Assembly (NCBI RefSeq): GCF_963082655.1
Contig: NC_081556.1
Location: 66,579,727 to 66,643,726 of the forward strand
Length of the DNA stretch: 64,000 nucleotides
Direction of reading: 5' to 3'
From: Stomoxys calcitrans
Taxonomy: Eukaryota; Arthropoda; Insecta; Diptera; Muscidae
Shown: one piece after another, positions 46,090-56,504 of the stretch
How the letters are laid out: the number at the start of each line of letters is the position of its first letter
Position numbering within the stretch: the first letter of the stretch is position 1
The notes under the pieces: generated by a model
What the model saw: only the letters and a program-made list of their open reading frames with translations
Told to the model about the DNA's origin: nothing
Databases searched by the model: none
Translations under genes and position numbers: made by a program

Positions 46090-46119
46090 TTTGCTATGGG
46101 AATTTCTTTTGTATCACGG

Positions 46120-46345
46120 CATGTGATTGGTAAACAAGGCATACGTTGCGAATATTTTTAAATGTAAGTATTAAATTGTTATTTTATAGTATAAATTGGG
46201 CATTGATCAAGATTATATTTTGTTCCCTTTCACTCATATCTATTGTCAAAAGAAGTGAGCATGTGTCAAACATATGCCTCGCTTCTATCATATACAGACA
46301 CAAAGTGTTTTATGAAAACCAGCTGTTAAATTCAAATAATTAGCA
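46120..46345 (+). repeat. Repeat family F copy
   Basis: TCACTCATATCTATTGTC, AAAAGAAGTGAGCATGTG and ATGCCTCGCTTCTATC match the complement of 15915-15990. It is non-coding. Confidence 0.4.
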
Positions 46346-46364
46346 AACTGATGTAAGGGTTCTT

Positions 46365-46960
46365 CCAAGGCGGATTTACAAAGGTGGTCTCACGCGAGCA
46401 GCTGTTAACATCCTGCCAGGTTTTATAGTATTAAGATGTCGGATTTTTGCCGACATTCTCTTTGTTATTATCAAGATATATTCATTTAAAGGTAGTGGCA
46501 ATTGCCCAACAACAAATTATTGAGTGCACTATCTGTCAAAATCAGTGATTAGTGCAACTCCGGTTTTGTGCATGTTACTATTGGGTTGCCCAAAAAGTAA
46601 TTGAGGATTTTTTAAAAGAAAGTAAATGCATTTTCAATAAAACTTAGAATGAACATTAATCAAATATACTTTTTTTACACTTTTTTTCTAAAGCAAGCTA
46701 AAAGTAACAGCTGATAAGCTAAAAGTAACAGCTGACAGAAGAAAGAATGCAATTACAGAGTCACAAGCTGTGAAAAAATTTGTCAACGCCGACTATATGA
46801 AAAATCCGTAATTACTTTTTGGCCAACCCAATAGTTCGCGCCCTTTTTTCGTTGTTTGTGTGTGGTATTTTTCTCGTTAACCGATAGTGCACTTCGCGAG
46901 TAAATATTGTGCTCAGCTGTTAACGGTACACTACCTGGTAAATATCCTAGCAGAAAATAT
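46365..46960 (+). repeat. Repeat family G copy split by a MITE
   Basis: GGTGGTCTCACGCGAGCAGC, then ATTGAGTGCACTATCTGTC, GTGATTAGTGCAACTCC. Beyond the MITE (46581-46831) it resumes with GCGCCCTTTTTTCGTTG and GATAGTGCACTTCGCGAG. The two sides are contiguous in related copies. Confidence 0.6.
46581..46831 (+). mobile_element. Mariner-type MITE, copy 3
   Basis: 251 bp, TTGGGTTGCCC to GGCCAACCCAA, flanked by TA. It contains a short duplication of AGCTAAAAGTAACAGCTGA near 46700-46735 that explains its extra length. Confidence 0.8.
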
Positions 46961-47754
46961 TGCACTCCCGGATGCAATAGTGTACTGTGTATGCTGATGC
47001 AAACACAGTTGCTTCTGGCATGCATGATATTTGTGGGTGATGTCCCAAAATTCGCTTCTTGTTTAACATCAAAAATGCAACAATAGCACCACAAATTTAG
47101 TTTGCCTTTCTCATGCAAAAAAAAAAACTTCAATGAAAATACAGTTTTCTGCGATTAATTCCCCAAAAATTATGTTATTTTTATTTGCAGTGTCTAATTA
47201 AAAATAAATTCTCATTAACATACAAAACTCAGTCTCAGATGGCGTTTTGAAGTTATTAATTTAAAAAATAAATGAAATAAAATAAAAATATTCAAATTTG
47301 AATGCATTAAAAAAAAAAACTTTTGAGTATACTGCGTTAAAAAGTATAAAACAACAAAAACACAACAAGCGCAATAAACGTTTTGTCTGAGTTGGCAAAT
47401 TCAACTGAAGTTATTCAACTCTCTTTAAACCACGCGGATAAAGAGTGTCATTCTCTCGCTTTCGTTAAGCACGAAATATTTTACTTGAACTTCGTTCATT
47501 GAGCTCTAAACAATATTACCATTCACAACCGCTAATGAAAAGCAATATGGATGCAAAACAATTTGTTTTTCCATACTTTGAAGCCATGTTTCATAAATAC
47601 CCTAAGTAATAGATTGCTGCACAAAAGTATGTTAAAACCATATTATAGTTTCATGCATACTTATTGAGCATTCAAAATGCGCATAAGTATGCTAGAATAA
47701 TTTCATATTGCTTCCAAGGGAGGAACAATTTTTTACTGGGACGTCATGTTTCTT
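46961..47754. other. Unassigned AT-rich sequence
   Basis: No coding frame, RNA or named repeat. It includes A-rich runs near 47110 and 47310. Confidence 0.35.
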
Positions 47755-47935
47755 GTTAAATTCTTTCTCGCATACTGTCTGCTCATGTACGCACACATAT
47801 ACACACACGCACACAAATTTGTTTGAGCGTGCTAGCAAAACGTCAATCAGCTTGATAACAAGACGGCGGATTGTACCATATGATTTGTGGTTGTTGTACA
47901 AATGTTACCACCTTTAGTTGTTTCGCAATGGGGTT
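47755..47935 (+). repeat. Repeat family G fragment beside the host locus
   Basis: TTCTTTCTCGCATACTG, ACACACGCACACAAATTTG, GCTAGCAAAACGTCAATC and ACCACCTTTAGTTGTTTCGC match 39365-39495 and the complement of 29655-29830. It ends about ten bases from the possible splice donor of the minus-strand exon at 47944. Confidence 0.6.
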
Positions 47936-47943
47936 CTTCTTAC

Positions 47944-48116
47944 TCTACTGCAAATTTTTTACTGGAAAAGTACGCGTACAGACCTAATATTATATGACCA
48001 CTATGTTTGATGTACCGTGTGTACTTCACTAAAGTTTTCGTTTTAGCCAGTGCATCCAAGCTAATTTCGTCCACAAGCTGTGCGTCGTTTTTAGCATCAT
48101 TATTGTTGAAGCCCAT
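47944..48116 (-). CDS. Candidate first coding exon of a gene divergent from Cap-G
   Basis: From ATG at 48116 the minus strand encodes MGFNNNDAKNDAQLVDEISL, then ALAKTKTLVKYTRYIKH and a hydrophobic stretch GHIILGLYAYFSS. A good donor GTAAGA begins at 47943 (after codon ...GTA GA); without splicing the frame stops at TAA 47940-47942 after 58 codons. The exon shows sense-biased codon use and no repeat similarity, and it starts 101 bp from the Cap-G ATG, an arrangement typical of compact divergent fly genes. I do not recognise the protein. The downstream exons, if any, would lie to the left beyond repeat G. Confidence 0.4.
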
Positions 48117-48217
48117 ATTAATTGCGGCTGTAGTTTTAAAATTGGACAAATATAACCGATTTCAATTGACGATAGTTAATAATTAATAATCCAGACTTGA
48201 AAGCACAATAAGCTTAA
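48117..48217. promoter_or_regulatory. Putative bidirectional promoter / 5' UTR of Cap-G
   Basis: The 101 bp between the two start codons are AT-rich without a TATA box at a usual spacing and hold no transposon sequence. It is inferred to contain the Cap-G leader and perhaps a shared promoter. No specific factor site is claimed. Confidence 0.35.
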
Positions 48218-50284
48218 ATGGGGAGAAAACGGAAAGTTCCTGTTGCTAACGAAGAAAAGGAAAATGAAGTAGAGATTATGCATACTTCTACGCAAAGCTC
48301 TCCGAAAATGAGCAATGGACCAATTTACACCATAATGTCAAAAATACAGTTGAATGAAACGTTTCACAAGAAATATATCAAGGAACTGCGTCAGGTTTAT
48401 GAAAAAGTATGTGCCTAATTTTTCGTATTATAGAAAAAACTTACATTTTCGAATATCTTACAGATGGACCATGATGCTTTTATTTATACATTCATTAAAA
48501 TGATCAAATCGGCTATGGTTGCGGATGAGACCAATGAATTTGCTCATACTACACTGTTGTTTTGTGCAAAGTTTGTTGGATCGTTTGAAGGAGAGGAAAC
48601 CCATCCACTGATGGCCGATACGTGTCATTGGCTTTTAACAGTGAGATGTGCTATTTGATGTTCTTAATATTTTTTAAATTCGTTTCATTCTAGACTATTT
48701 CCAATAACCAACATGTGCGATTTCGATTGTGCCAATTTGTCAATATGATACTAAATGCGTTGGGACAAGAAGCGACTTTGGACGACGTAATATGCGACCG
48801 CATACTGGAATACATGGTCGGACGTTTAGTGGATGTGGCACCGAATGTTCGGGTTCAAGCCATATTGGCAATGCAAAGATTGCAAGTGCCCGATAATCCT
48901 GACGATCCCGTTCTTCGTTCCTATCAGTATCATCTTTGCGCAGATCCCTCCCCTAGAGTTCGTCAAGCGATTATTACCTGCATGGGTCGCAATTATCATA
49001 CGATCCCGTATATACTAGATCGCTTGTGGGATATTGATGACAAAGTTAGACGTCATACCTATTTGCATATGAGCAGTTTTCCGGTACGTTCATATAAGGT
49101 TTCACAACGTCTTACACTACTTGAGCAAGGGTTAAATGACCGCAATGAATCTGTGCGTAAAGTTGTTACTACTATTATGCTGCAGCAGTGGATCGAGTCT
49201 TATCAAAAAGACCTTGTGAGCCTCATTAGCGCACTCAAGTTAGATTCGAATGAAATAGAACTAAACCGTTTCCGTAAGATAGCCAAACAGGCCCTAAAGG
49301 AAATATTTAAGTAAGGAAAATTGCTAATATTAAAGACTTTCTAAAAATATTCTCCACATTTTAGGAGACAGGGTAAAGAAGAGATAATTGCCTGTTTGCC
49401 TCTGGAAACTGAGGATACCTTCTACCGATGCGTTCCTCACTCCAAACTTACAATTGAATCTGCGTTCTATTGGCAATGTCTTACTGAACATCTCCAACAA
49501 GAAATGGCGGAAGAAATCGACGCAATAATACCTGAATTAAGCGTATTTTGCTCCTTTGTTGACGGTTACTGTCTTTCGCATAAACGGGAAATGGACAAGT
49601 TTGAGTCCATGGAATTTCAATATATCCTTTTGTCTTTAATGGAGCTATTGTATACATATGACCTAGGTGACGAGATTGGCCGTGGTCATTTGCAAAATCT
49701 TTTAGAAAATTTACTAAAAAACTATGCCTTAGATGAGAAAGTCATTGAAGTAATTGTAAAGTGTGCTGAAAACTTAATTACGAACCAAGAAACCCGTCAT
49801 CAGGTAAATGTGTGTTTAATGTTTGAATTATTTTTGACTTCCATTCTTCTTGAACTAGTTTTTTTTGGATATAATAAACGACTTATGCGGTCTGAGTGCC
49901 AAGCAGCAGGATTTGGTTCATGATAGAAATCTTATTAGCGAGCTGCTTGCAAACTCTACGGACGCCGATCTTAACTTAAAACTATCGTCGCTAAAGGTTA
50001 AAATATTGGACTTGGAAGAACAAGAAATGAACTATGTTCAGATGAAAGACTATGTTCGAGCACAACAAATAATTGAAGTAAAGAATACGGTCACCGAAGA
50101 GTTTACTAACTTACTAAGACCCCTTTTGGATAAGCGTAACAGTGAATCCGATGATGCGGTTCAGCCGCAGTTTTCCCGAGTTGTGAAGCATGAATGTATT
50201 CTAAGGAGTTTGCAAGTTACATACTACATGGTTGTTTCGAAGCGTGTCAAGACGTTAGGACATGCTACTTGCCGTTTATACAAT
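48218..50284 (+). CDS. Cap-G: Condensin I non-SMC subunit G (NCAPG/Cap-G), exons 1-5, 3' part outside window
   Basis: Cap-G is the HEAT-repeat subunit of condensin I, which binds DNA with the kleisin Cap-H and helps compact and separate mitotic chromosomes. Exons: 48218-48406, 48464-48640, 48694-49310, 49365-49803 and 49859-50284, joined by 53-57-bp introns with GT/AG borders; phases agree and the frame stays open for 616 codons. Landmarks: VRFRLCQFVNMILNAL, VAPNVRVQAILAMQRLQ, DPSPRVRQAIITCMGR and LLEQGLNDRNESVRKVV in the HEAT region, FYWQCLTEHLQQE in exon 4, and in exon 5 a coiled-coil-like stretch DLEEQEMNYVQMKDYVRAQQ followed by VKHECILRSLQVTYYMV, which corresponds to the middle of NCAPG proteins. 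Start at 48218 is the only ATG fitting exon 1. Exon 5 ends at CAAT/GTAAGT. The C-terminal half must lie beyond 64000. Orthology is firm by pattern; no alignment was run. Confidence 0.93.
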
Positions 50285-50295
50285 GTAAGTATAAT

Positions 50296-51925
50296 CGTTG
50301 TTATTGTTGTTGTGGCAGATTTTTGTATTCTATCTTTTGTCTGCTTGGTTCTGTTGAGTGTCCAGAGCCAGGAACTCTGCGACCAAGATGGGGTGCGTCC
50401 AGAGGGATCTGGGTCTTGCTGGCCAGTTAAGCAGGTGATGTGTGTCGTGTGGCCACTGGTCATAATCGGTTTATACATCCTGCACGTTGGTATCAATCCC
50501 TGCTCTGTAGAAATTGAGGCGGCTGTATCTGCCGTATCGTAATTGCGTCATAACTACTTTGGTTTTTCGGTGGAGGTCAATTTGTTCAGGTGCAATGAAA
50601 GGCGGTCGTCCTCCAAGGACCACAATCACCCGATATCACTCTACGGTACTTCGAATCCTTATCCATAAATTCCACAAATGACTGGCGACCACACAGATAA
50701 CTCGCGACCCAGCGATTCAGGCCTGGATAGAGGGACGTATTGACGATGTTCTCAAATAGTTTGGCATGGCTGACCGTATCGAGGGCCTCCGATAGGTCCA
50801 GTTACACTAGGACCCTCCTATCATATGGCCTGGGCTGATTGAAGCTACGGCAAATGTATCCGGGATGGCATGCAAAGCAGTTGTTGTGCTATGCAGCCTT
50901 CGCAATCAATGCTGATGCTCGGCGAATGGAAATTCTCCCACGAGGCTCATTAGAAGTAATGCCTCAAGCGTCTTGGATATTGGTGAGAGAAGGAAGATCG
51001 TTCTGTTCGACTCCCCCAATCTCGGGTCATTGTTGTTGTTGTAGCATTGTGGTGTACACTGAAGCGGCAGCCCTTGCCGATGAAGCAATCCAAGGGGTCA
51101 ATCCGGTACGTACAACCGGCCTGATCTCGGGTCCTTTCCAGGCTTCCGGGATCACTCTGCCCGTCGGAAACTATAAGAGTGTTCAAAGACAGGTTGAGAA
51201 CAGTAGTAAGGTACTCAAAGGAAGTAGATCCAGATTATTCATCATAAGTGTATAGATTCCGTCGGGGACCAATGCCTTGGATGATTTGGAGCTACGGATG
51301 ACATTCGTAACGTCATCCACGGTAAATTGTGATGGCTGTCCATCGGCTGGGAGAGCACGAATACGACGAATGCCTTTTCTCCTTGCGCTGCCACTCTCGT
51401 GATGCACAATAAATTGATGGTTGAACAACCTGGCGCGTCTCATCGGATCAGTCACGGTTATGTCGCCAAAGAAGACTGAGCTCCTTTCATCCCGATTGAC
51501 TTAATAGTAGACCACAGCTTGCCTAAACCAGTGCCTAAGTTACATTGCTCCAAGTGTTCCCTGTTTATTTCCAGATTCAGCTTGCCTTATTTGAGGTTAG
51601 TTCGGAAGAACAACGAATCCCATCAAGCTCATATACGAGTACCACTGTCTGCGACGGGAAATAAAGCCGCACTTAGGGTATTCGAAAGGCCGGCATAAAT
51701 CGAGCGGCCGCAGCGTTCATGAAGTCACGGAAATTCTTCTTGGCAATTAGAACATTCGAGGGGGGTGTCAGTTCACTGAAGCGGCGATTGTTGTACTCTC
51801 TGAAGTCAGCCCAATCGGCCTTCATCTTATTGATAAACGTCCGGCGCTCAGGGAGACCGTCGCAATTCAATTGCGAAAATTGCAAAAATGGTACACTGGT
51901 CTGGCAATATTGGGGCTGGGATGCT
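50296..51925 (-). pseudogene. 2A-type (Ingi/Vingi-like) LINE, copy 2, minus strand, truncated
   Basis: The 3' tail, CAA-rich on the minus strand, lies at about 50296-50318, followed by the complement of the C-terminal coding end (50340-50540). RT thumb and palm text follow (50560-51000), RT start (51183-51455: FTVDDVTNVIRSSKSSKALV) and an upstream part with AKKNFRDFMNAAAARFMP at 51673-51885. The endonuclease core is missing: QFSQLNCDGLPERR is followed directly by linker text. It is truncated at its 5' end near 51925. A short retroposon of the same family sits in it at 51029-51123. Frame breaks make it inactive. Confidence 0.75.
51029..51123 (-). mobile_element. Short retroposon with LINE leader, copy 2
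   Basis: 95 bp flanked by ATCTCGGGTC on both sides (51019-51028, 51124-51133), a clean target duplication. On the minus strand: GGCCGGTTGTACGTACCGG, ATTGACC, CTTCATCGGCAAGGGCTGCC, CTTCAGTGTAC, then ATGCTACAACAACAACAAT. It is truncated at the 5' end within stem P2. It inserted in its own parent family's LINE. Confidence 0.8.
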
Positions 51926-52319
51926 GCTGTTGCTGGTCCCTCTGTAAATCACGATAGCGGACGAATGAATAAATATATACATTTCAAATTTTGCTCAGAT
52001 ACCTCCTATTAATGTTGGACATTGAGGATTGCAAATGGATAGAGTTGGGCGATGGATAAAAAATACCCCAAAGTATTTACATGTAATGTGGGTAAATACC
52101 CGGGCATTTACCCACACATTCCCAAAAGCTAGGTATTTATAATTTTGCAGATATCTTGGGTATAAAAGCAATTTCGAAACAATAATTAATGATTTCGCAC
52201 TCTTTGTTCATAAACCTGGTCTTTTTAGCTCATAAAATCGGAATTTAGTTATATAGAACCGCTATATAGACGGATCTCCAGACTTAAAGTATTGAGGCAA
52301 TAATATTTCAGGCTCCAAC
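51926..52319. other. Spacer with a 30-bp near-palindrome
   Basis: At 52087-52116 TGTGGGTAAATACCCGGG is followed by CATTTACCCACA, a palindrome with one mismatched pair. It could be an end-to-end inverted repeat of a small DNA element. No gene is seen. Confidence 0.4.
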
Positions 52320-53019
52320 TGTTGTAGAAACGATCGGCCTGGGCAAAGGTGTGGTGGAGTGGCGCTTTTTATTTCTAAGTTATAGACTTATATGATTGTA
52401 TTCAGTAGGATAAATTTTGGTGTTGTGGAATGCCTCATTATAGAGGTTACATGTGGTACAGAAAAATATTGTCTGGGGTTGTTTATTTACCTCATGGAAA
52501 CTTTGAAGCATTTGAGAATGAGGTTTCAGAACTGTTTGTTCGCTATTCTAAGATTATTGTAATGGGAGATTTTAACAATAAAATGTTTGATGTCACATGG
52601 GCGTTGACCACAAGGCTAAATTTAGCAGTTGTTCACAATTCAATTCCTACACATTTTGTTGTGCATCAATCAAATTCACTTCTTGATTTATTCCTAGTTT
52701 CTCTTCCCAACAACGTTGCGCTTTCCGATCAATTCTTTTGTCCCACTATTTCAATGCATGCCTTTATATACATATATTTCTTTTTCTTTTCCGACTCAAC
52801 GTCTTCAGAAAGTCTATGAATATTATGACTATACATGTGTAGACCCTGACGAGTTCCAAGCAAAGGTACAGTCTTTGATTTTATTAATATGTGGTCTACG
52901 TTGGATGTGAAGGAGCAAATATAAATATTTATCTCTGGACTTGCTCACATTCACTCTGTTTGTCCTTTGAAAAGAGGAAAAGTTGTTTATGAAAAGGACG
53001 AGTGGCCTTATTTTACCAC

Positions 53020-53473
53020 GTGTCCCTCAGTGATTTGACTTTTAGAGCGTTTCGAGGGGATTCCACGGAGGAGAAATGGAGGATTTATTACAGGGCACGT
53101 AATAAGGCAATATCCGTTATTCGAAAAGAAAAAGACATGCTCATGCATCTTATTTTGATAATGAAAGTAATACAAGGACCTTATGGAGTAAAATCAGGTA
53201 TAATGGCTTATTGGATGGTGCTCGGTATGGTTGTCATGGAATGAATGTGTCCCTCAGTGATTTGACTTTTAGAGCGTTTCAAGGGGATTCCACGGAGGAG
53301 AAATGGAGGATCTATTACCGGGCACGTAATAAGGCAATATCCGTTATTCGAAAAGAAAAAGACATGCTCGTGCATCTTATTTTGATAATGAAAGTGATAC
53401 AAGGACCTTATGTAGTAAAATCAGATATAATGGCTTATTGGATGGTGCTCGGTATGGTTGTCATGGAATGAAT
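53020..53473 (+). repeat. 227-bp tandem duplication in LINE
   Basis: GTGTCCCTCAGTGATTTGAC at 53020 recurs at 53247, and both units end TTGTCATGGAATGAAT. The units differ at only a few sites. Because 227 is not a multiple of three, the duplication shifts the reading frame. Confidence 0.85.
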
Positions 53474-53520
53474 GTTGATGAGTTGAATGCAAGATTTATT
53501 AGTAACCAATTGTTGTTGTA

Positions 53521-53613
53521 GCAGTGTGCTAAACACTGAGACGGCAGCTCTAGCCGATGAAAAACTCCATCGGGTCAATCCGGTACGTACAACCGGCAGC
53601 CATGGGATTGACC
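53521..53613 (-). mobile_element. Short retroposon with LINE leader, copy 3
   Basis: On the minus strand it starts at 53613 exactly with GGTCAATCCCATGGCTGCCG, the same first base as the full LINE at 57279. It continues GTTGTACGTACCGGATTGACC, CGATGGAGTTTTTCATCG, GCTAGAGCTGCC and ends ACTGCTACAACAACAA. One base of stem P2 is changed (GGCTGCC instead of GGCAGCC). It lies inside LINE sequence. Confidence 0.75.
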
Positions 53614-54126
53614 CTGGTAGTATTTATGATTTGTTGGTGCCTAATGTTTTTGGCGGTAATATTCTTGGGCGAGTTTTTTTGATGCATTTTCTTAAATAAA
53701 CACCAATGCTGTCGGAGATGATGGATTTTCTCAAAAATTGTTTAAAATACAGCTCATTTATATGTTGCTACTTATTTGTTGCGTTTGGTTAGTTAAATCA
53801 TTATATCGTCGACCTTTCCTTCCGATTGAAGGTTAGGAAAATTATTCCCCTACGGAAGAAGGCAACCGTTATTATCCTTGTATAATTTATGGCCAATATC
53901 GATTTTAACGACTCTTTCGATAACTGTTGAGCATATCTTTAAACGTTAATTGTTACCCTATTTTGAAACCTTCATAGTGTTGAGTGATTATCAATGTGGG
54001 TTTCGCAGCAATAGTATTTACTGCTTAAGGCTCTATTACACGGCATGTAGTTGTCTTAGGACTTGCCAAATTAAGCACATGTTGAGTTGTACATGTCTTA
54101 TGATACCTACACTTTTCAAAATAGCA

Positions 54127-54340
54127 CATATATTTTTTTCGATTAGAGCGTGCTCTATTCCTTCTGACAAAAACATAAAGAAATCAGCTGTTTTTGTTTT
54201 CAGTCGAATGAAAGCAAATCCAAATTAAATTGATTTCACAAATTTATGATATAACCAGCTTTCTTACAACATTAAGAATTGTTACACAAAAAAATCTGCT
54301 TTTGCTCAAATTTTTAGGTTATGTCATACGAAAATAACAT
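54127..54340 (+). repeat. Repeat family D, copy 2
   Basis: TTTTTTCGATTAGAGCGTGCT, CCTTCTGACAAAAACATAAA, ATCAGCTGTTTTTGTTTTCAG and the end TTATGTCATACGAAAATAAC parallel 15429-15625. It interrupts the LINE RT region. Confidence 0.6.
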
Positions 54341-54980
54341 AGGCAATTTTAATGACCAAAAACTATATTCCGCTATCCAAGGATTTAGAGAAAGCGTTCG
54401 ACAGGGTGAATTATTCCATTCTACTTCAAAAGCTGCGTGGTCTTTATAGTTTTGGGCGGAATGCTTGCCGACTTATATTGTACTATCTCCCGGGCAGGTA
54501 TCAGTGCGTTTGTGTGCAGGGGAAACATCTGGAATCCTTCCTGTTAGAAGTGGAGTTCAGGGCTCCGTGCTCTTCATTTTGCATGCAAAATGGTCTGTTT
54601 TCAAGTAGTATTGGTGATAATTGCTCACGTATTTATTTGCTGACGATATGCAAATTTCAATTACAAGAGAGCATAGTTCCATAGACGTGATGCAACATGA
54701 TTTGTGATACCTTGCACGTAGTACGGGATTGGATGACACAGATTAAATTGGATGTCAGTACTGGGAAGACGAAGGACATGGTATTTTCTTCTCATCCGAC
54801 ATCATTTCATATTTCTTACAGTGGCATCCCAATACAATTGGTGGATCAACAGGAATGCTTAGGTGTCATATTAGACGACAAAATTGAATTTTGGCCCTCA
54901 TATAGAGCGGGTTGTATCACATTTCGTATTTCTCCTTGGGCCGTCTTCAAAATTGCGACCTGTTGCCAAGGTCAATGTAG

Positions 54981-55301
54981 GAGGGAGGCCACCGTAGCGC
55001 AGAGGTTAGCATGTCCGCCTATGACGCTGAACGCCTGGGTTCGAATCCTGACGAGACCATCAGAAAAAATTTTCAGCGGTGGTTTCCCCCTCCTAATTCT
55101 GGCAACATTTGTGAGGTACTTTGCCATGTAAAACTTCTCGCCAAAGAGGTTTCGCACTGCGGTACGCCGTTCGGACTCGGCTATAAAAGGAGGCCCCTTA
55201 TCATTGAGCTTAAACTTGAATCGGACTGCACTCATTGATATGTGAGAAGTTTGCCCCTGTTCGTTAGTGGAATGCTCGTGGGCAAAATTAGCAATTTGCA
55301 T
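54981..55301 (+). mobile_element. tRNA-derived SINE, copy 2
   Basis: Flanked by an 18-bp target duplication with two mismatches: TTGCCAAGGTCAATGTAG (54963-54980) and TTGCCAAGGTCTATGAAG (55302-55319). The head has the A box TAGCGCAGAGGTTAGCATG and an intact B box GGTTCGAATCC at 55038-55048. The body includes GAGGTACTTTGCCATG, TCGCACTGCGGTACGCCG and GAATCGGACTGCACTC. There is no poly(A) tail; the end is AT-rich. It splits the LINE thumb region cleanly, since LINE text resumes in frame. Confidence 0.88.
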
Positions 55302-55945
55302 TTGCCAAGGTCTATGAAGACTAAACTGGTTGATGTTCTGGTAATGCCTAATATTCTCTACTGTTTAGAGGTATATTGGGGTACATCGATCCAGAGTATT
55401 GATAGGGTACGCAAAGTCTTTAACAGCGCTATGCATTATCTATTTTTCGTTAATCGCTTTTCTCATATTACCCCCTATGTTCAAATTTCTTTAGGGTGCT
55501 CTTTTGTGAATTATGTGAACTTAAGGTGCCTTTTATTTTTTATAAAATTTGTAAATTTTTATGTCCGCAGTTTCTTCTTCGGTAGTTAATATTTTGCGCT
55601 CTACCCTTTCAACTCATTTAAATGATATCTGAATGGCAATTTTTCTACAATGCTATTCGTCTTTGGAACTCTCTGCCTCCTCAGAAAACTTTATATGATT
55701 ATTTCTAATAATTTGTTTACCTTGTATATATGTTAAAAATTGTCTACTTATGACAGAAAACTTATTTATTAATTTGGTTACTTGTTTAATTATCTAATTT
55801 TTTTTGTTAAATGCGATTATTATCAACACAAATTTTATTATTAAATCAACTATTGTAACAATCTTATTATTACAACAAAAGTCACATACTATAATTATAA
55901 GATTTAAAATCTTGTTGTATGTGAAACTGAAAACAAATAAACAAA

Positions 55946-56504
55946 CTAACAAATATTTCCCGTTTGTCACAACACATGGATAAATCATTTCAGGTGAAAG
56001 TGGCACGCTTTTAATGTTCTGTCGGGTGCCCTGAAATCTTTTAATATGTCTTTGTCTACCTACCGGAAAAACTTCTTGAATATTTTGTTTTTAATTTTTT
56101 TCTTTTATATGCCTTATCCTTTCGGCGTTTTTTTAGTAGCATCCTGATACTAGGAATGAACAAATTTTTATTTTTTCTTGGCCAATAATAGGTATTATTA
56201 TTAAGATTAGAATTAAATTATGCAATTATTAAATTGTTTATGGAGTAATTGTTATACATGTCCAGCAGCCTTCCCAACCACCAAGAGAAGCGACCGCCGT
56301 CCGGAAATGTCGATTAGATCTTCAAGTTCTAGCTCCATAAACGTAGGATTTTAGATAAAGCGGTGTATCATGCAGACCACCATAGCATTTATGACGACGA
56401 AGGAGAAGCAAACCTCTATACTACACACTAAAGTCCAAGAACGATTCGGTAGACTCAGCCAACTTAACTCCTTTTGGCAAGAGAAACGCCAACATGCGGG
56501 ATGT
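55946..56504. other. Unassigned AT-rich sequence
   Basis: No gene recognised. The last part, from about 56260, is GC-richer and may already belong to an RTE leader. Confidence 0.3.

Larger units (their letters stand above)
52320..55945 (+). pseudogene. CR1/jockey-like LINE with three insertions
   Basis: Endonuclease at 52335-52800: GGGV-ALFIS-like text, then IIVMGDFNNKMFDVTW and NSLLDLFLVSLPNNVA. Linker near 52830-53480 including a 227-bp duplication. RT: KIIPLRKK near 53840, SDYQCGFRSN near 53990, LEKAFDRVNYSILLQKLRGL near 54380, SGVQGSVL near 54555, a decayed YADD box near 54645 (CTGACGATATG), and KLDVSTGKTKDMVF near 54750. The thumb resumes after a SINE at 55302 (LVDVLVMPNILYCLEVYWG), and WNSLPP text lies near 55660. 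The 3' end near 55945 has a hairpin TATAAGATTTAAAATCTTGTT and an AAATAAACAAAC tail. Insertions: short retroposon 53521-53613, repeat D 54127-54340, SINE 54981-55301. Confidence 0.75.

Noticed and set aside
47944..48149. Longer version of the divergent exon starting at 48149
   Set aside because: The codon at 48149 is TTG; the first ATG is at 48116.
50285..50542. Extension of the Cap-G frame past exon 5
   Set aside because: The text after 50296 is the inverted 3' end of a LINE; the GT donor at 50285 gives the correct exon end.
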